Origin: Mnemiopsis leidyi
Taxonomy: Eukaryota; Ctenophora; Tentaculata; Lobata; Bolinopsidae
Reading direction: 5' to 3'
NCBI GenBank assembly: GCA_000226015.1
Contig: JH153106.1
Location: forward strand, 5,021-37,878
DNA: 32,858 nucleotides
Part shown: piece after piece, positions 29,801-32,858 of the stretch
Position numbering within the stretch: the first letter of the stretch is position 1
Layout: each line of letters begins with the position of its first letter
Program-made: the position numbers and the translations under genes
The notes under the pieces: model-generated
Seen by the model: the letters and a program-made list of their open reading frames with translations, nothing else
Told to the model about the DNA's origin: nothing
Databases searched by the model: none

Positions 29801-30909
29801 TTTTCTCCAAAAATGAGAAACGGTTTTTTTTAATTGTGTCCTGAGAAAAAAGTTAAGTTCAGCAGTATTTTTGATATTCTCTTCTTGACTCGAGCGAAAG
29901 ACAAAGAATTTGATGAAAAGTCATTGATATATTTCTACGTTAAGGCGCCGTCATCAGGAGTCAGGACACTCAAATTATTTGTAAATAGTAGTTTTGAAAC
30001 TATTAAAAAGTTCTAAAACTTTTAACTCTACTATTTACAATTTGACTGTCTTGATGACTGCGTAGTAACGCAAAAATATATCAATGATTTTCCAATAAAT
30101 GCTTTGTCTTCCACTCGAGTCAAGAAGAGAATATCAAAAACACTGTTGAACTTAGCTTCTGATGTGACTCATGAACAATTATCCGATCATTCGGTTAAAA
30201 CGTTTGAACAGTTCTCTGAGAAAAAGAACTAAACTATGTATATAATTACAGAAGTGCAGAGTGTACCAATTCATACCTTTCAGGTTCGGCAGTATAATGA
30301 TAGACAACATGAGATCACGTGACTGCGAGATGCCCGGAATTCTAGCTTGTCCCACTTTGGCTGACCAGGAAAAACGTTTTATCGATGCGGGGTTTACCAG
30401 TTCCAGGGTAGGCTTTCTTGACGGTAGTTCGTGTAACTCTATAGCTTGTAGTTGTTTATATTGCCATTCATATTTGACATTGGGCTATATTACTTATAAT
30501 AATAATCTACCTCGACATTTCCAAGGTAATTGCCGTCCCCCAGGCGATAGACATGAACGAAGTCCTGAGACAACTCCCAGCTGAGGATGTGGAGCGGATG
30601 ATTCGGTTGGAGTTTTTTGACGAACAGGAGATTCTGACGCAGTTGCTGGATCACTACTGTTTGTCGTGGGGGAGTCAGGGGAGTTGCGGCAGCGTAAGTT
30701 TTCATTACTCTTTGTCGTGGTTTTGTATTACTGTTACTGTTCAACTTTCAACTATGGGATGATTTAATGCTTGGTGCTTGCGTTCAAATAACTTTTGAAT
30801 GATCTGGATTCTGGAAGTCCGCCGTTCAAGATTGTGGAAACAAAAATGTCATCTCTGTTCACGAACAGACCCTGTAAATTTTCAGATCAACCTTTCCTTG
30901 CCTCTGTGA
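23835..30909 (+). CDS. LCMT1: Leucine carboxyl methyltransferase 1 (PP2A catalytic-subunit methyltransferase)
   Basis: LCMT1 uses S-adenosylmethionine to methylate the C-terminal leucine of the PP2A catalytic subunit, which controls holoenzyme assembly. Seven exons: 23835-23989, 24361-24517, 24861-24999, 25329-25515, 30284-30407, 30544-30693 and 30886-30909. Phases 2,0,1,2,0,0 match; 311 residues against 334 in human. The order of conserved blocks is collinear with LCMT1: DEGVRTTNNDASHCKR (start), APEISRGYYVR, the SAM motif VNMGAGSDTLFW (about 74-85), IELDFPQ-IVMKK, SVDLRD, TLVLAECVLCYM (about 168-180), NYEPCHMTDRFGSIMI, AIDMNEVLRQLP and LEFFDEQEILTQLLDHYCLSW. Two in-frame acceptors exist for exon 6 (30526 or 30544); the second fits the family length. 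Intron 4 (4.8 kb) holds a nested secreted-protein gene. LCMT1 is favoured over LCMT2/TYW4 by length and the lack of a kelch region. Confidence 0.93.
23980..24110 (+). repeat. Degenerate tandem repeat starting at the LCMT1 exon 1 donor
   Basis: TATGTCAGGTAATGCTAGG across the exon 1 donor (23990) is echoed by CTATGCAAGGTAATGCGAGG shortly after, then by weaker copies around GGCAATGCTAGGTTAC to about 24110. Copies are 20-35 bases apart and diverged. Confidence 0.55.
25540..25845 (+). repeat. Pyrimidine-rich minisatellite in LCMT1 intron 4
   Basis: Short units of the form GTTCTACTGTTTGTTTTACT / TACCGAC repeat for about 300 bases, beginning roughly 25 bases after the exon 4 donor (25516). A higher-order copy of about 89 bases is also visible (GTGCTGCTGTCTTTTTTACT at 25535 and again at 25624). 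All six frames look open because of the repeat, so the long frames here are not genes. Confidence 0.85.
25846..26687. mobile_element. Partial copy of the G-rich MITE family, then unassigned intron
   Basis: A G-run of at least 15 bases (about 25853-25867) is followed by GCAACTCATAAAAACTCACT and AGGGACCCTCAAATTCCCAA, matching the left end of the element at 14194. GAGTTTTTTA then repeats about five to six times to 25985. Further in, GCATTTAGTGGTAAACGCAA (about 26223) echoes the interior of the 14194 element. No right terminus was identified. From about 26300 to the nested gene start at 26688 nothing is assigned. Confidence 0.55.
26688..29014 (+). CDS. Secreted pentraxin/LamG-domain protein with glycosylated coiled coil, nested in LCMT1
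   Basis: Three exons: 26688-27924, 28041-28148 and 28920-29014, both introns phase 1, give 479 residues. An N-terminal signal peptide (about 1-16) is followed by a concanavalin-like LamG/pentraxin domain (about 20-205). This has the paired cysteines TLCTW and HYCLSW, the latter matching all but the last position of the pentraxin signature, plus LYLDG and a GGEIFQFNMY strand. Residues 230-390 form a long heptad coiled coil with several N-glycosylation sequons. It includes four copies of a 14-residue unit (TEGVLQTERALHNR), exactly two heptads each. Exons 2 and 3 encode similar segments (VEHF-RFH-C and IKHFQETH-C). Such pentraxin plus coiled-coil proteins are typically oligomeric extracellular lectins; the ligand is unknown. 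AATAAA lies at 29107. Confidence 0.85.
27579..27746 (+). repeat. Coding 42-bp minisatellite, 4 copies
   Basis: Four near-identical 42-bp units within exon 1 of the pentraxin-like gene. Differences are limited to two codons (GAA/AAA and GTG/CTG). Each encodes 14 residues, keeps the heptad register and places an Asn-Arg-Thr sequon at the junction. The near identity suggests recent expansion or homogenisation. Confidence 0.92.
28325..28486 (+). mobile_element. tRNA-like SINE module framed by 40-bp inverted repeats
   Basis: ATTTCCACTGATAGTCAATC and TAGAAAATTCATGGCCGGT at the left reappear inverted at the right (ACCGGTCCATGAATTTTCTA, then the rest ending near 28486), about 36 of 40 bases matching. 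Between them, about 28355-28425, lies a tRNA-like sequence: box A TAGCTCAATTGGTAGAGCA, a degenerate anticodon arm, and a T-arm with a perfect GTCGG/CCGAC stem and 7-base loop. Box B is GGATCATACCC, imperfect. The acceptor strands pair at only about five positions. It is a tRNA-derived element, not a functional tRNA. Confidence 0.65.
28487..28650 (+). other. Possible SINE body or tail
   Basis: Non-coding sequence (CAATTCAAATATCTCCTCTG and TAGCTTGGTTGATCCTTCGG) directly following the tRNA-like inverted-repeat unit and before the right arm of the palindromic MITE. It has no counterpart in MITE copy B, so it probably came with the tRNA-like insert. Confidence 0.4.
29107..29112 (+). terminator. 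Polyadenylation signal of the pentraxin-like gene
   Basis: AATAAA 93 bases after the stop codon at 29014, a normal distance for a 3' end. It supports an independent transcript within the LCMT1 intron. Confidence 0.55.
29113..29850. other. LCMT1 intron 4 between the nested gene and MITE copy B
   Basis: AT-rich; no coding frame, RNA gene or repeat is recognised. Confidence 0.4.
29852..30157. mobile_element. Palindromic MITE (family X, copy B)
   Basis: The left end TTAAGTTCAGCAGTATTTTT and CTTGACTCGAGCGAAAGAC is inverted at the right end (GTCTTCCACTCGAGTCAAG, then CACTGTTGAACTTA). About 300 bp, almost fully palindromic around 29995. It matches the arms of copy A (28236-28806). Both arms contain a TGATGA...TATATC segment discussed as hammerhead-like. 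It ends about 125 bases before the LCMT1 exon 5 acceptor. Confidence 0.75.
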
Positions 30910-31260
30910 GAAAGTCAAAAGCTGAAGTTGGGAAAGCCTAAATTAAGATAAAATCCAAGAAACTAGACTCAAGAAGAGAAAAGAGATGTTTATAAGTGCT
31001 CTGAGGTAGATTTGTTGTGTTTTTGGATGAATTTTTGTTGCCATTTCTCAAGATAATTTTTTTGGAATATATTCATGATTTATGTGTAATGATTTAGTTC
31101 CATATGTGGACAACACTAATTGATGGTGCCGCCTTTGCACACAGTCTCAGCTACTAGGCCAAGTTGAGAGAATAAGTCTTAGCCCCCCACCGCCTGAACA
31201 TTCAACGCAGTCATAGATTACTATTTCTTGACAACAGAATCAACAAATAACAAATCAAGA
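30910..31260. other. Intergenic between LCMT1 and the cysteine-rich gene
   Basis: Convergent intergenic space; no AATAAA was seen close to the LCMT1 stop. Nothing else is supported. Confidence 0.4.
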
Positions 31261-31284
31261 CAACTTAATCCGATAGACGTTTAG

Positions 31285-31436
31285 TAACTCGCTAAACTCA
31301 GTAAACTCGCTAAACTCTGTAAACCCGCTAAACTCAGTAAACCCACTAAACTCTGTAAACCCGCTAAACTCAGTAAACCCGCTAGACTCTGTAAACCCGC
31401 TAGACTCTGTAAACCCGCTAGACTCTGTAAACAGGT
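31285..31436 (-). repeat. 18-bp minisatellite at the 3' end of the cysteine-rich gene
   Basis: On the plus strand the unit is AAACCCGCTAGACTCTGT and variants, about eight copies. Older units alternate TCAGT and TCTGT, so a 36-bp higher-order unit is visible; the units next to the gene are identical. Each recent unit contains the TAG that, in its first copy, is the stop codon of the gene (31418-31420). A shifted frame is open and encodes the hexapeptide repeat FTESSG. Confidence 0.88.
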
Positions 31437-31930
31437 TCCTCAAAAGCACGTGGTTCTCCCTGTACGGTGTCGTCCTTGCTGTTGTAGCACGTGCAGCTGC
31501 CTAGTCCAAGCCAGGAACAGTCCATAAAATCGAATTTGCTGGAATCACAGCAGCCCCCTGATATCACCAGATCCCAGGGGTTACACATCAGCGATGTTCC
31601 TTCGGGACAGCATCCCACGTATTCGAATGTGTAGCTGGGATTGTTGGCGGGTTAAATAGAAAATTACTTTTCTACAATACCGTAGCTCTCAAGAAAAAAG
31701 AGAAAGAGATGCCATGTTATTCAATGCTTTGCAACTCTGTACCTGTTGTAAACATTTATTTCGTAGCCGACAGTCCGGCAGTAAGCCGCGTCAGCAGCGA
31801 GATGAGTTCCCTGCTGTGACTTTAGACCCGCGGTCTCATTTGCTAGCACAACACTTAGTAGCGAAGCACTGCGGAGATTTGTGGGGTTAGGCTTTAGTAT
31901 TAAGTGTTGCGATGAGTTGTCATTGGCCAT
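31418..31930 (-). CDS. Small cysteine-rich protein, family unknown
   Basis: Two exons, 31930-31743 and 31634-31418, joined in phase 2 (AG|GTACAG donor, CCCAG acceptor), give 134 residues. The C-terminal half holds about nine cysteines (GCCPEG, MCNPW, GGCCDS, MDCSW, GSCTCYN), suggesting a disulfide-rich extracellular domain. The N-terminal part is polar, with one Asn-Glu-Thr sequon. No signal peptide is seen from the ATG at 31930. A CAG just upstream (about 31936) could be an acceptor, so a signal-peptide exon may lie further upstream. The stop codon falls in the first unit of an 18-bp minisatellite, so the present end may be recent. No family recognised. Confidence 0.55.
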
Positions 31931-31936
31931 TTTCAC

Positions 31937-32540
31937 CTGTACTTAACTAGTAGAAATTTATAATTGTGAAGAATTTGGATATCATGTTTAAACTGCTATC
32001 GCTTACCCGAGAACGAAAATAACCATTTCAATTTGTTAATATGAAATCTATCAAACAATCTTCTAAAAAACTGTAAACCACAACGATGCAATAGCAGACG
32101 TTAGGAAAGAGAAAGAGTGCTGACTGTTTATCTCATCTAACAATGGCTGGTATCCACTTCTACTGGGTTTATTTTTGTAAGGTTCGCCATATGGTTGCTG
32201 TAAAAGACTTGCTGTAAATTAATCTGTCACTTGCACAATGCCCATACTCTGTTTTTTCCTCAATGTGCTGGAATTAACAAGACTAAACTCGATTTTAGGA
32301 CAATTGAACCGCATTCCTCCTTATTAAGGCAGGTGTGGTTGTCATGTCAATTACCTGTCAACATCTGTCCTCAGTACTGGATAGTGGACTTGTTTTGTGC
32401 TGTTCCTTTAAATGAACAGATTGTATGATCAGTATTGATAATGGATCGGAGAACGAATGTGAATTATTATTTAATTGAAGTTTAAGAAACGTATCTGGCT
32501 TTCACTTATCGATTATAATGACACACAAATTAACATCCTA
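31937..32540. other. Upstream of the cysteine-rich gene
   Basis: No gene recognised on either strand. A missing first exon of the minus-strand gene could lie here; none with a convincing signal peptide was found. Confidence 0.35.
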
Positions 32541-32548
32541 ACACTAAG

Positions 32549-32858
32549 GGGTCGTTCACATATGACGTCATCACCTAGAGGGGGGAGGGGGTTTCTAAAT
32601 GATGACGATTGATGATGAGGGGGGAGGGGGTTTTGGCCAATGATGATGTTATCAACAATTTTTAGGATTTAAAGGATTTTTTTGAAAATTTTTGATTTCT
32701 TTAGAAAATTTTTATCAGAATTTTGCAAAATCACAAAGAAAATTGTTAAGTAAAAATTCTGATTCAGAAATCTGGTGAAATGCTGTGTTTTCACTGACTT
32801 AGTATAAATAGTTTCAAAAATGACTGCAAATTAAAAGACCAAAAATTAAGTTTTTAGA
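32549..32858. mobile_element. Probable MITE terminus, cut by the window end
   Basis: AGGGGTCGTTCACATATGAC followed by GTCATCACCTAGAGGGGGGA has the look of terminal sequences seen in many invertebrate non-autonomous DNA elements. GAGGGGGGAGGGGGTTT occurs twice (about 32577 and 32618), with ATGATGAC-like text between. The other end is outside the window, so this is provisional. Confidence 0.4.

Noticed and set aside
31255..31449. FTESSG-repeat frame as an independent gene
   Set aside because: It is generated by the 18-bp minisatellite and has no start context of its own; kept only as a comment on the neighbouring gene.
1..32858. CRISPR array, bacterial operon or viral genome
   Set aside because: The tandem arrays have no spacer structure, genes are intron-split, and no viral coding region was recognised.

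Overview
The window is nuclear DNA of an animal: AT-rich, with intron-split genes, GT-AG junctions, LINE debris and several families of inverted-repeat elements. Conserved animal genes (REEP5/6-like, SOSS-B/NABP, GON4L, LCMT1) sit beside lineage-specific secreted proteins built from PAN and pentraxin/LamG domains. This suggests an invertebrate, perhaps a cnidarian or another early-branching or compact-genome animal, but the phylum cannot be fixed from the sequence alone. All exon models were assembled by hand from reading frame, GT/AG sites and intron phase. In every model given, the phases agree and the total coding length is a multiple of three.

Layout. 69-1560: fragments of non-LTR retrotransposons (ORF1 with a PHD finger on the minus strand, the C-terminal end of a reverse transcriptase on the plus strand). 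2510-2989: intronless REEP5/6-like gene (+). 3734-6223: six-exon SOSS-B (NABP) gene (+) with a ~600-bp foldback element in intron 2. 8754-15328: about 16-exon GON4L gene (+). 15860-22655: five-exon multi-pass membrane protein (+), possibly TMEM82-related; its 4.3-kb intron 2 holds a complete antisense gene for a secreted protein with eight PAN-like domains (17048-19553). 23190-23351: 53-codon ORF with one C2H2 zinc finger. 23835-30909: seven-exon LCMT1 gene (+); its 4.8-kb intron 4 holds a three-exon secreted pentraxin/LamG coiled-coil gene (26688-29014) and several MITEs. 31418-31930: two-exon cysteine-rich gene (-) whose stop codon lies in a minisatellite. The window ends inside a G-rich, probably MITE-type repeat.

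The conserved genes do not form a pathway. NABP acts in DNA damage signalling, GON4L in chromatin repression, LCMT1 in PP2A methylation and REEP in ER shaping. The most unusual property is architectural. Tandem repeats overlap or abut splice junctions in several introns, so real donors or acceptors are copied four to six times (8901-9020, 11341-11590, 20957-21130, and more weakly 23980-24110). Two young secreted-protein genes are nested in introns of conserved hosts. A tRNA-like module inside 40-bp inverted repeats has inserted into a palindromic MITE whose relatives carry a hammerhead-like core.
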